Made by a program: the position numbers and the translations under genes. Below the pieces are notes generated by a model. The model was not told the origin of the DNA and did not search any database. It saw only the letters and a program-made list of their open reading frames with translations. From Trichopria drosophilae (Eukaryota; Arthropoda; Insecta; Hymenoptera; Diapriidae), in NCBI GenBank assembly GCA_030407085.1, contig CM059584.1, positions 65,546,001 through 65,610,000 of the forward strand: a stretch of 64,000 bases of DNA, given 5' to 3'. Shown piece by piece: positions 34,331-44,879 of the stretch; positions within the stretch are counted from its first letter, which is position 1; every line of letters begins with the position of its first letter.

Positions 34331-36007
34331 ATGTTCGACGGCTTCAGCTATTTCATATTCTGCAGACGGAGATCAGTGTTAATCGTTGCTTCAACTTGAT
34401 TCTGAAAAGTCGCCCAATTAGTTTTTTTTTTTTATAGAATACAGGGTTTTTCTCTTTCAATTATTTCACTGCTTAATGTCACCAAGACTGGTGAGTGGTC
34501 AGAAGACAGGTCGAAGCTCGGTTCCGTTTTAAAATACTGTTTGTTGATTTTCCTAACCACACAAAAGTCAATGACATCAGGAGTCTTTCTTCTGTCTGTT
34601 GGCCAGTAGGTAAGGTTCCCCCGTAAACAATGTTTCTAATTTTAGACGATTGATAGTTTTATACAACTCTCATCCTTTAGTTGTTATTAATCTCGAACCC
34701 CAAAGTGTGTGTTTGGTATTAAAGTCTCCACCTGAGATAAAGCGGGCACTAAGGTCCGAAGTAATAGTCGCGGCTCAAGCCGAAGCTTAGCTGAGCGGCT
34801 CAAGTACCGGAAGTAGCGTGTTCCAAAAGACATATGAAAAAATACTTATATAAGTGTATCGAACCGAACCAATCCATGTATGTACACGTATACCGCGACC
34901 TTTAAGTCGTAACAAGTCGCCGCCAGACGATTTAAAAATTCAAAATATGAAATTGGATATTCCGAAAAAATTGTGTTTTAGTAAAATTGTAAACGACAGA
35001 TATAGATAGATTAGATTAAACAAACAGAAGTAAGTGGTAAATATATGTACAAGTTTGTTGATGCATCGTTGTATTGATGTATGGTTATATGTCTTAAATT
35101 AATTCCACTTGTCCATGAAAATTACTGTTTTTAATTTTTTTTTACCAAAGAATCAGAAAAATCACCTAACAATCGATGTCTTTTTTGGCTGTGCATATTA
35201 CTTTGAACTTTAATTCATGTGTGTAATGCTCTGCCAACAATAAATTAAACCTCTACGTCACAGTAGCATACATATATGTCACCTTATGAAATGGGTTTGT
35301 TATAAAGTTTATTTTATTAATATTTTACATTTTTAAAGTTGTTTTATGATAAAATTATTATTCGTAATAAAATATTCTGTTTACTGAAGGAATGCATTGA
35401 AATCCTTGAAGTAAATTGTAATAACATGTTGAGGATGATTTTAATTTAAAAAATATTAATTTAAAAATGTGCCATTTTACGTTTATTACAACAGTGGCGT
35501 TAAAATATATTAAATAGTATAATGCAAAGAAAGTTTTCCAGCATTTTTGTTTCAAATAAATACTTTTATTTTACGGTTTCTCAGTTATTGGTCACTTTAT
35601 GCGAAGGAAGTTTTCAGCATTGTTGTTTCAACTAAATGTTTTTAATTGTACGATTTCTAAGTTGCTGATCAATTTGTGCAAAGAAAGACTTCCTGCATTT
35701 TAGTTTTGAATAAACATTTTTATTTCTACTATTTCTCAGTCGAAAGATTTAATATCTGAAAATGTCCTTACGTAATGATGTAATTTAACATTTTACTCCC
35801 TAATAATGAATTGTTTGACTGATATTTTTCTACGAAATAAGTTTTTAAATATTTTTGTTACGAACTGTTATAAGTACATTTTCTTCAACATTGATTTATT
35901 GTAAGGTATTATAGTAATCACATTTTTAAGCCCTTCGTATGTCACCTTAACTTATAAATTTCTGTAATCAGAAATGCATTACAATGTGTAGTCTTTAATT
36001 CATTCTA

Positions 36008-36566
36008 TCATTTTAAAATTCGCTATTTGACTTTGATAATTGGACTACAGTTTTTCTACAAAATTTTTTCAAAATATTTTCTAATGAAATTTCGCAAATA
36101 ATTTTTTGTAATAGATTTTGACAACTTGTATATTTTATATCAAGTATGATTGTAAAAGGCATGTTGAAAAAAAGGTATTAGATCTTAAATCTTTTATTGG
36201 TGGTAGAAGTCTTGTCGAAAGAGGGTTTTAGAACCAAAATATGTCATCGGTGTTTAAATTTTGTTGTAAACAAAGTTTTAGACTTTAAATCTTGTATCGC
36301 TGGTACAATTCTCTACGAAAGAAGGTTTCGGATCTAAAATTGCCTGTCGGTCTTAAAAGTCCTCTCGCAACTAGATTTTGAATCTAAGATATTGCATATA
36401 TGGTAAAACATGTGTCGAAGGAAGACTTTAGATAAAAAATATACAAGTTGTCAAAATCTATTACAAAAAATTATTTGCGAAATTTCATTAGAAAATATTT
36501 TGAAAAAATTTTGTAGAAAAACTGTAGTCCAATTATCAAAGTCAAATAGCGAATTTTAAAATGATA
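36008..36566. mobile_element. Foldback nested in the giant foldback
   Basis: ATCATTTTAAAATTCGCTAT onward (36012-36140) pairs with its inverse at 36430-36566 (AAATAGCGAATTTTAAAATGAT-like end). The loop repeats TAGATCTTAAATCTTTTAT-like motifs with varied spacing. Confidence 0.75.
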
Positions 36567-36974
36567 GCCCCTATGGAAATAAAAATGGTATATTTTCGTT
36601 ACATTTAAGCATGATTCCGTACGATTACGTACGATTTGGTACGTTTAGGTACGTTTTGGTTACGATTCGAACATTTTTACAGCATTATACAGAAACGTAC
36701 GCGAACGTACGTTAACGTACGCAAAAGTATGCAAAGATGCAGTATCGTCCAGAATCCTACAAAAATGTACACATACGAGATAAAATGCATAACAGAATAT
36801 TTCTAAACAGGTATAAACATACGTAAACGTACGTAAACGTACGCGAACGTACGCGAACATGCGCGAACGTACGCGAAAGTGTGCAAAGGTACAGTATCCT
36901 GTAGAATGCTGCAGAAACGTCACTTACGAGAAAAAATGGATCAAAGAATATTCCTAAACGTATACGTAAACGTA

Positions 36975-37626
36975 CCCCTACTCGAAAAGGAGGATAGAAA
37001 AGCATAGAAAAGTATAGAAATTCTGCGTGATTCGTATGCTTTTGAATCCTATTTTTGGCACATAATGTATCCACAATCGAATGGATATTACACAAAAGGA
37101 GTTCGCGTAAGTCTCGGTCCTGTAGGTTGGACTCCTGAGGTCTTCGGAGCACGCTCTGGGTTGCCGATCGTTTATATTTTTATGCCATACATATTGGTTA
37201 TATAGATACGGTGGGGTTTTACTTCTAAATATATTGAAGATCGCCATGCTGTATGTACGCATTAACCGACTCAATGGGATCCCCCCCTTTTGATAGCCTC
37301 CAAAATGTTGTCATATTTTGCTTATCTCTGGCCGTTTTTGAGATAATTAAGAATTTTTAAAAATTTTAATGTGTAACAGAAATATCATATTACGTTACTG
37401 ATAGTGATCGACAGTGGTAGACCAGTGGTCGGTGTCGCGCGCGATCGTTGTTTCTAGTCAAGTATTCTTGGTCGGGAACACTACTTGGATAGGTGACCGC
37501 TTGAGAACAACTTTCTTAAGAAAATTAAATCAACTAAAAAAAGTTAAAAAATATTTTAATTAAATAAAAAATAATAATAAAATTAAAAATAAAAAAAAAT
37601 TTGTTTGTATACAAAGAGGAAAAAAT
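36975..37626 (+). mobile_element. Copy of the CCCTACTCG element end and 5S-bearing block
   Basis: 36975-37065 equals the inverted right end of the 6357-9199 element (CCCTACTCGAAAAGGAGGAT onward). 37250-37626 equals the inverse of 6697-7083. The segment between (37075-37249) has no match in the window. A shortened member of the same family sits at the heart of the giant foldback. Confidence 0.75.
37409..37520 (+). repeat. 5S rRNA-derived segment, copy 2
   Basis: CTACTTGGATAGGTGACCGC followed by TTGAGAACAA, as in copy 1 at 6818-6920, then an A-rich tail (37530-37626). The two copies are nearly identical in the 5S-like part. Confidence 0.65.
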
Positions 37627-39481
37627 TGCCCGAATAATATGAAAAAATGTATAAATATCCCGACAAAACGCGACAAATTTTTGGAATATTTGTCCAATGT
37701 AGAAGAATTGGTTTGGGTCATTTTTTTCCAAAATTACGTGAAAAATTTTGGACAAAAAATCAAAAAAAAATAACGGAAGAAAAACGGGCACCTATCTGGG
37801 ATATTCAATACTCGTGCAGTCGGGCACGTTCCTGTAAATAGTTCCAAAATCTCGTACGTTTCTATACATGGCTGCATATATCCGTACAAATGCGTACGGT
37901 TGCGTACGTCTGCGAACGTTTCAGTACATATTCATATGATTCCGCACGTTTTTGTACGAAAATATTTTATTACGAATGGTTGTTTGACATCTACAGTGTA
38001 CAATGCTGTACATCTCCGCATGCTTCAGTATGTTCTAGCAATTTTGTGTACGTTTGCGTACGTTTGTGTACGTTCGCGTACGTTTGCGTACGTTTCTGTA
38101 CAATGGTGTACAAAATGTTCGAATCGTAACCAAATCGTACGCCAACGTACGTAAACGTACCTCACCGTACATAATTCTATACAGACGTACCGAAATGTGT
38201 CAAAATCGTACGGTGAATTGCGCTAGATTACCGTTGATTTTTTCCATACGGGAGAATGAATTAAAGACTACACATTGTAATGCATTTCTGATTACAGAAA
38301 TTTATAAGTTAAGGTGACATACGAAGGGCTTAAAAATGTGATTACTATAATACCTTACAATAAATCAATGTTGAAGAAAATGTACTTATAACAGTTTGTA
38401 ACAAAAATATTTAAAAACTTATTTCATAGAAAAATATCAGTCAAACAATTCATTATTAGGGAGTAAAATGTTAAATTACATCATTACGTAAGGACATTTT
38501 CAGATATTAAATCTTTCGACTGAGAAATAGTAGAAATAAAAATGTTTATTCAAAACTAAAATGCAGGAAGTCTTTCTTTGCACAAATTGATCAGCAACCT
38601 AGAAATCGTACAATTAAAAACATTTAGTTGAAACAACAATGCTGAAAACTTCCTTCGCATAAAGTGACCAATAACTGAGAAACCGTAAAATAAAAGTATT
38701 TATTTGAAACAAAAATGCTGGAAAACTTTCTTTGCATTATACTATTTAATTTTAACGCCACTGTTGTAATATACGTGAAATGTCACATTTTTAAATTAAT
38801 ATTTTTTAAATTAAAATCATCCTCAACATGTTATTACAATTTACTTCAAGGATTTCAATGCATTCCTTCAGTAAACAGAATATTTTATTACGAATAATAA
38901 TTCTGTCATAAAATAACTTTAAAAATGTAAAATATTAATAAAATAAACTTTATAACAAACCCATTTCATAAGGTGACATATATGTATGCTACTGTGACGT
39001 AGAGGTTTAATTTATTGTTGGCAGAGCATTACACACATGAATTAAAGTTCAAAGTAATATGCACAGCCAAAAAAGACATCGATTGTTAGGTGATTTTTCT
39101 GATTCTTTGGTAAAAAAAAAATTAAAAACAGTAATTTTCATGGACAAGTGGAATTAATTTAAGACATATAACCATACATCAATACAACGATGCATCAACA
39201 AACTTGTACATATATTTACCACTTACTTCTGTTTGTTTACTCATATCTGTCGTTTACAATTTTACTAAAACACAATTTTTTCGGAATGTCCAATTTAATA
39301 TTTTGAATTTTTAAATCGTCTGGCGGCGACTTGTTACGACTTAAAGGTCGCGGTATACGTGTACATACATGGATTGGTTCGGTTCGATACACTTATATAA
39401 GTATTTTTTTATATGTCTTTTGGAACACGCTACTTCCGGTACTTGAGCCGCTCAGCTAAGCTTCGGCTTGAGCCGCGACTA

Positions 39482-39850
39482 TTACTTCGGACCTAAGTGA
39501 TTGAAAGTATTTTTCAAATTCTTCATCGCTGATTGAATGTTTCGGTGGGCAATAGATAGCAGAGATGGTAATTGGGCCAGTCCAGTCCTCGATAACCACA
39601 TTAGTGGCTCGGTTTTATATTCATTGGAAACATGGTGCTTAATGTTATTTTTAATTATGATAGCTGACCTTCCATGGGCTGTGCCATCCGGATGCACAGT
39701 GTGGTTTATTTTATAGTTAGGGATAATCAGATAACTTTTATTTGTGAAATGCGTTTCGGAAATAAGAATTATATCTATGTTCCTTACCTCGAGGAACACT
39801 GTTAATTCATTTTCATGCTGAAAGGGACCGTTGGCATTCCATAAAGCTAA
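39482..39850 (-). pseudogene. Jockey LINE ORF2 start, endonuclease N-terminal part
   Basis: IDIILISETHFTNKSYLIIP includes the SET-H endonuclease signature. GTAHGRSAIIIKNNIKHH follows as in jockey and related endonucleases. The remaining part with the catalytic GGDFN lies across the insertion at about 34690-34752. One frameshift separates the two halves of this fragment. Confidence 0.8.
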
Positions 39851-39910
39851 TTTTAATTAATTCGCCATTATACCATTTTGGCAAAAAGAGTCGTGAGTAA
39901 ATTTAGTAAA

Positions 39911-40762
39911 TTACTCCACCATGTCTTTTAACTCTTGGAGGTCATTAATTTTGGTTTCTCTATTCGGGGTGACTTGACTTGTTTCAGGTTTTTCGTGCCT
40001 TACTTGATCTACTACACGGGCATAGGTTCCTGCTGGTTGCTCACTTGTTGGTCGCGCTGAATACACATGTTTGGAATTAGCAGTAATATGTTGTGTCTTA
40101 GGAATTTCTTTTTTACGCAAGGTTGGATATATACTTTTCTGAAGATCTTTGTATACGTTACAACCCTTATAATTGGCTGGATGGTTACCATTACATAAAA
40201 CGCATTTCACATGTTGTGATCGTTCTTTATTGGGACAAATCGAGGTTTGATGATTTCCCGCACATTTGACACCTCTCGGTGCTCTGGAACAGAAATTTTT
40301 TGTATGGCCATATTGTGAGCATTTCATACACTGTGGTATTTCTCGTTTTGGAATTGGGGGTTCGAATTTCACTTTGGTATTGAGTAAGAATTGAATATCA
40401 TATATTTCTTTATTATTTATATCCTGTTTAATTTCCACGCAAAAGAGTGAGAGGGGTTCTTTTGATAGTCTGACGCATGTTTGTTATGTTTAGTATGGAG
40501 TGACCATGCTCTTCTATTTCTGCTTTTATGCTTTCAATTTCAGTTGAGTGATAAACATAGCATAAAATAACTTTGAAAGGGTTTTCATTCTTTTTTTGGT
40601 AAGTATGATACTCTGTTTAGAGACAGAATTTCTCTGGTCTTGCTTGTACTGCATCCCCGGATGATAGCTTATTTTCGATACCTCGTTGTCATCACAATAC
40701 AACTGTTTTGTATGCTTCTCTATATTTTTTAGTGGCCCGTCAGCCATAACGGCCTCAACCAC
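39911..40762 (-). pseudogene. Jockey LINE ORF1, gag-like with zinc knuckles
   Basis: The 39911-40438 frame has three Cys/His knuckles: CMKCSQYGHTKNFC (a canonical C-x2-C-x4-H-x4-C), CAGNHQTSIC and CVLCNGNHPANYKGC. PPIPKREIPQC precedes them, as in jockey ORF1. The 40526-40762 piece upstream is the N-terminal domain in another frame. These proteins coat the element RNA. Broken by frameshift. Confidence 0.85.
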
Positions 40763-42289
40763 TTTTGTAGCTATATCACTAGTAAATTTAATTTTTTTTC
40801 AATTTTAGTTGAATCTTTTAAATGCTTCCACTTGCTACTATTTATAATAGTTTACCGCTAACGAATTTACATTCCGGAGCGTTTGTAAACACGTCCGAAC
40901 CATTCGACGGCTCGCAAGTAACTTAGTCCTCACTATCTGAAAGACCAAGGAAGTCTTTCTTAGTCTCGAAAGAAGGCATAACTTGTCTGGAACGCAGAGT
41001 GGCTTTTACATAGCCGTCGCATGCCTCAAAACCGCAAACATGTGTTGCAGCTTCGGTGACCAGCTTAATAGTGAGTTCCACTGCTTGCGTGTAGCAAGGA
41101 AAGTCACCAATCATAGAATAAATATAGGTCTTGTCTATAGTACAACATTTTATGTCCTCATCTGAAATTCTCCGAAAAATTGGTGGCTCAACAGAAACCG
41201 AAGATGGCCAAGAAATCAAATCAAAAGTACTTGTAGCTTTGAAATTGACAGATGGAACACGAAAAACACGTGGCTTTTACTGTGGACCACATGTTTTCAT
41301 TTCCATATTTTGATGTCTTCGAAGAAAAATTTTTTGAACAGCAAATTTTCTGATAGCATCACTTTCATCTGAGAGCATTGAGAACAGTACATTTTCTGGG
41401 TGAGCAAAATATGCATTATTTGAAATGACATTGTTGACAATATCTCGTTGTTTCTGTGGCAAATACCTTGAATTTTGAATCACTTCAAGTAATAGTTTGG
41501 TGCCATCAATCACAGAATGCCTACTATTGATAGCAAAGCAGGAGGGGACATATACCTTCAACAGGAACATCACCAATGCCTTCAAACTTGCAAATGGCAC
41601 TGGAGTACCGACATACAGACGAAGGATTACGGCTGAATAACTTTGGAAATTTCATACAAGCACCGTTGATCTTTACTCAGGTTTTTGATGTTAACTTCCG
41701 GCAAATTAACGTCAATTTTTTTAAATTTGCAGATGCGGTTATTTTCACACCTGACCAACTGTTTGCCTATTTGTCCAGAAAATGTGTTTGGTTCTGTTGT
41801 AGCACCATCGAGATGTTGCATCAGATGTCTGAAGGGTAATTCATTAAAATGGAGAAGACATATTATCCATTGCAATGGTCTATTCAGCTTTTCCTCGAAC
41901 AAACTAATGATGCCACCCTTATGACCTGTATTTACATTTGTTCCATCACAATAAACTGCGACAAGAGAGTCCGTACCATCATACTGTTCAAAAAAATTCA
42001 AAATGCATTTAGCTATATCTGCAGCAGTACCATGTGTTGCAGTGACATGGCTAACGTACATTGAACCTGGCCCCGGGACAAGAGAAATGTGCTCTTCCAT
42101 TTGTATGCGCCTATAAAATTTTGCTCCTTTCTTAACTTGAATAGCTGTTGAATAAAATAGCAGAATGGCTTTTCGATGGATATTCGTGTTCACCAGAGTT
42201 ACCCACCATGTTCTATGTATTATTGTGGTACGTGCTTCAAGACGGCTCATCCTCAAATGGAAGGAAGATAAGAAACTAAAAATTAGAAA

Positions 42290-42425
42290 ACCTAAACCAA
42301 ATTTATAAAATAAAAGATACAAACAAATACAAAAAATACAAAACAATACAAAAACTAAAAAAAAATACAAAAACACAAAAAAAATATACAAAAAATACAA
42401 AAAAAAATACAAAAAAAAATATGAT
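42290..42425. repeat. A-rich TAC microsatellite
   Basis: Repeated (A)4-9-TAC units. On the minus strand they read as an artefactual Phe/Tyr/Leu-rich peptide. Confidence 0.9.
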
Positions 42426-42429
42426 TCTC

Positions 42430-43382
42430 AAAAGCGTTCACCTCCCCGTGGTGAGAATTGGGCAACTCTGGTGAACACGAATAAATCAGAGGCAAAGAAC
42501 GCGTGATCGCCATCGAAAAGCCATTGTACATTCGTCTAAAAGCGTGATTGCAAAGTTTGGAGGTGAATTTTCGATTTTGATGTTTTGATAATTTTTTACT
42601 TGGGAACGGCTGCTCTGAGCAAGAAAATGAATAAAAGTATTTTTATTCCAAATTTCACGTAGAATACGGTAGTATTTTTTATTTTTCATGAATCGCTATT
42701 TTTGAGTTTGCGGTCCGCCATATTGGATCCGCCATTTTGAATTTTGATAAGCTAGTAATGAATTTAGATCTAATGATCCTGAGAGTTCATAAAACTATTG
42801 AACAAAGAGGTTTGAATACTATACAGTGGCTATAAAGCTGTGTAAATACGTTATTTTAGCTGACTCATCACGGCCGCCATCTTGAAAATCAATTGTATGA
42901 GCTAATTTTGCTAATATGCATCCAATCTGTTGGCATAAAATTGAAAAATGTTATTTTTCCCGCTAAAACTTAGATTAGACCTCAAAAGTGCATATTACTG
43001 TGATTTTGCAATAATTTCGGGCATTCGGGCGCCATTTTGGATCGGTTAACAATAAAAATCAAAGTATCTAAAAATATATTTTGAAAGTACAACTTTCGGG
43101 TCCCGCATCCTGATGGGTTAGAATGTTCTTAAGTGCCGGCAAGATAGTTAAAAAAATTCCTTTAAAAAAAAACACAAATCGAAAATCAGCGTTTTTTTTT
43201 GTTTATTGTTAAAAAAAAAAACATTTTGCGGTTATTTATTGATAAATTTGGCTATGCCATTCGAAAGATGAGACTTTTTTACACAAGAATATGTATCCCA
43301 ATATTTTTGTCACACGGGTTATAATTGAAAGGCACGAGCTTGAAGTTGAAGTTAAAATTGTGGCCATATGAGCGTTAAAGGG
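42430..43382. mobile_element. Probable TTAA-element insertion in the transposase-like gene
   Basis: At 43383-43386 TTAA follows an end that, read inward on the minus strand, is CCCTTTAACGCTCATATGG. The coding frame breaks exactly there. A similar end (CCCATTAACGCTCA after TTAA) occurs at 51855-51872. The left boundary near 42430 is not certain. The body has no gene. Confidence 0.4.
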
Positions 43383-44042
43383 TTAAAATCATCATCGCTG
43401 CCATGAGTTTCGTCGCAAACAGAATCCGAGTCTGATTCAAACGAGTCTTGAGACAACGATGAATTGAACTCGGCAGAAACATTATGCTGAGACATCCTGT
43501 TCTTTCTATGCTCTCTTTTCTGAAGCGCTTTAGAGGCAATAAAGTCAACTTTGCCAATCTGCATCTGACGCAAAGTCCTTTGGTCCAGAATAAAAGGTCT
43601 TTCCATTCGAGGCACTCTTTTAGATTTATCATGGCAATGGCAGATAGTGTCCTCAGGGTTGGATGCATCAATCGGACATTTTCGGACAATTCGGACACAG
43701 AACATCAAATAAATTATTGCATTTTTCCAAAAATTTATTAACTGCAACGTTTAGACCATGAGAGCCTTGCCTGGACTTATTTTGATAGTATTTAAGTATT
43801 GATTCATGTTCTTTACGAAGAGACATAATCCTTTCGGTAACAGTTTTAAACGAAGAAGCCGGGATTGAAGAATTTCGATATAAATCTAACACATGTTTAG
43901 CTACTACCTTTGCAGTATCAAGGAAAGGAGTTTTAGGCGAGAATTGTTCAGAATGCATGCCAGCACTCCTATGTTGAAAGCCAGCGAGAAGAACATCTTT
44001 GAAATCGGCGGTAAATAATGAGGAGCTCCCAGTACTGAGCAC

Positions 44043-44632
44043 TCAGAAACACTCCGTGTATAGGCCATTTTAATGAAAATTTATCGCAATCAGTTATGCT
44101 ATAACTTAAAAAAGCCATTTTGGTTTAAATAAAGCATTATTATTAGTTATGCTATAAGGAGTCAAGCCGACTCTTTATGTATCACAAAGAAAGTAATTTA
44201 TATCAAAAAGAAAGAGAACGAAAAAAGGGACGGATACTCGCACTTACAACTTTTTGGGTTGCGTGTTTTGTAATTCCCTCAGTATTCGGCGCTATTCGTT
44301 ATGTTTTGTGCTCAAGGCCGAAAGGGAGGGGGGAAGTCGAGCAGAAAGATATAGAAGAGGAATGATCTGTTCTTTTTTATATCTATACCGCTTTCGATTC
44401 AATATTTACCTTACTAAAGCACGTAACTATTGAATTTGACTGTTTTCCAAAATATGCAAAAATGGTTTATTTTAAAATTTTTTTTAACAGTTTGCCCCCT
44501 CGCTCATTATATTTTTTGGATTGGATTTATGTATTCCTGAGTTACTAGTATAGGGTTGAAGGATATTCTAATAAATAGTAACTCTCTTCTTTAATAATAT
44601 AAAGTGAAGTAACGTCTTATTGAATCTACAAA
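44043..44632. other. 5' flank of the transposase-like gene
   Basis: No other gene seen. The + frame at 44177-44365 is Lys/Arg-rich with no recognisable domain. Confidence 0.35.
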
Positions 44633-44866
44633 TGTAAAGGGTTAATCCCTCAACCGCGCATCGTATAGAAGTTCGGCTTGACTTCTCGATCGAGACTGAC
44701 GGTGTGGCGGTGACGCACGCCGGTCTGCCCGCTGCCGCCCTCGCAAGGTCGCTCGCTATGCGCATGTGCGCGCGCGCCGCATGTCTGGGCCGCTGCCCCA
44801 ACCTGGTTTGATTACATCTTACTCTAATTATTACATAATACAAAAAATTAAAAACTTAATCCTACA
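44633..44866 (-). repeat. Gypsy 3' LTR
   Basis: Minus strand TGTAGGATTAAG to CTTTACA. It includes a G+C-rich core (CATGTGCGCGCGCGCC on +). A purine-rich GCCGAGGACAGATG lies just upstream on the minus strand, a plausible plus-strand primer site. Confidence 0.85.
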
Positions 44867-44879
44867 CATCTGTCCTCGG

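Larger units (their letters stand above)
36590..38200. repeat. GTACGT-rich inverted arms around a foreign block
   Basis: The left part (36600-36970) is dense in ACGTACG-x-GAACGTACG motifs and the right part (37850-38190) carries the inverse (CGTACGTTTGCGTACG). GATTCGAACATTTT and AAAATGTTCGAATC mark the paired inner ends. Between them lies the 36975-37626 block. The overlapping frames on both strands (VRSRTF, RVRLRTF) are only repeat translations. Confidence 0.7.
34753..39493. mobile_element. 4.74 kb giant foldback element, PIF/Harbinger-like
   Basis: Termini GGTCCGAAGTAATAGTCGCG and its inverse, flanked by TAA (34750-34752 and 39494-39496). Arms of about 1.25 kb (34753-36007 and about 38252-39493) pair almost base for base but with scattered differences. 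The core contains further foldbacks. Joining the flanks with one TAA restores the endonuclease frame of the host jockey LINE (EKYFQSL, then RFISGGDFNT), which proves the boundaries. No transposase frame, so non-autonomous. Confidence 0.9.
32427..40790 (-). mobile_element. Jockey-clade LINE split by a 4.7 kb insertion
   Basis: Minus strand: ORF1 with zinc knuckles (39911-40762), endonuclease (39494-39850 and 34690-34752), RT (32900-34330), C-terminal part (32576-32848), and a 3' poly-A seen as poly-T at 32428-32436. The gag-like CCHC ORF1, the APE domain and the poly-A end fit jockey. The foldback 34753-39493 sits inside the endonuclease. Without it the element is about 3.6 kb. Many frameshifts. 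Confidence 0.85.
40923..44042 (-). pseudogene. Transposase-like gene (DGTNVNTG family), decayed
   Basis: Pieces in minus-strand order: 43668-44042 (FLDTAKVVAKHVLDLYRNSS, LEKCNNLFDVLCPNC); 43384-43700 (CPIDASNPEDTICHCHDKSK, RMERPFILDQRT, cysteine-rich, one frameshift); an interruption; 41627-42245 (VAVYCDGTNVNTGHKGG, WIICLLHFNELPFRHLMQHL); 41277-41600 (LLKVYVPSCFAINSRHSVID, NAYFAHPENVLFSML); 40923-41219. DGTN followed by C-x2-H-x2-EL resembles the second acidic residue and C/D-x2-H motif of hAT, MULE and P-type DDE transposases. I recall multi-copy relatives in arthropod and cnidarian genomes but not a named superfamily. It lies inside the TAGGG/8-bp element, a likely owner. A stretch before 41600 is deleted. 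The A/T-rich head of the 41627-42412 frame is not part of the protein. Confidence 0.55.

Noticed and set aside
36660..38317. Overlapping Arg/Val-rich frames on both strands
   Set aside because: Translations of GTACGT-rich inverted arms in every frame; no start context or domain.
41627..42412. Hydrophobic N-terminus (FFLYFLYIFFVF) as a membrane protein
   Set aside because: It comes from an A-rich TAC microsatellite upstream of the transposase-like region; the conserved part begins later.
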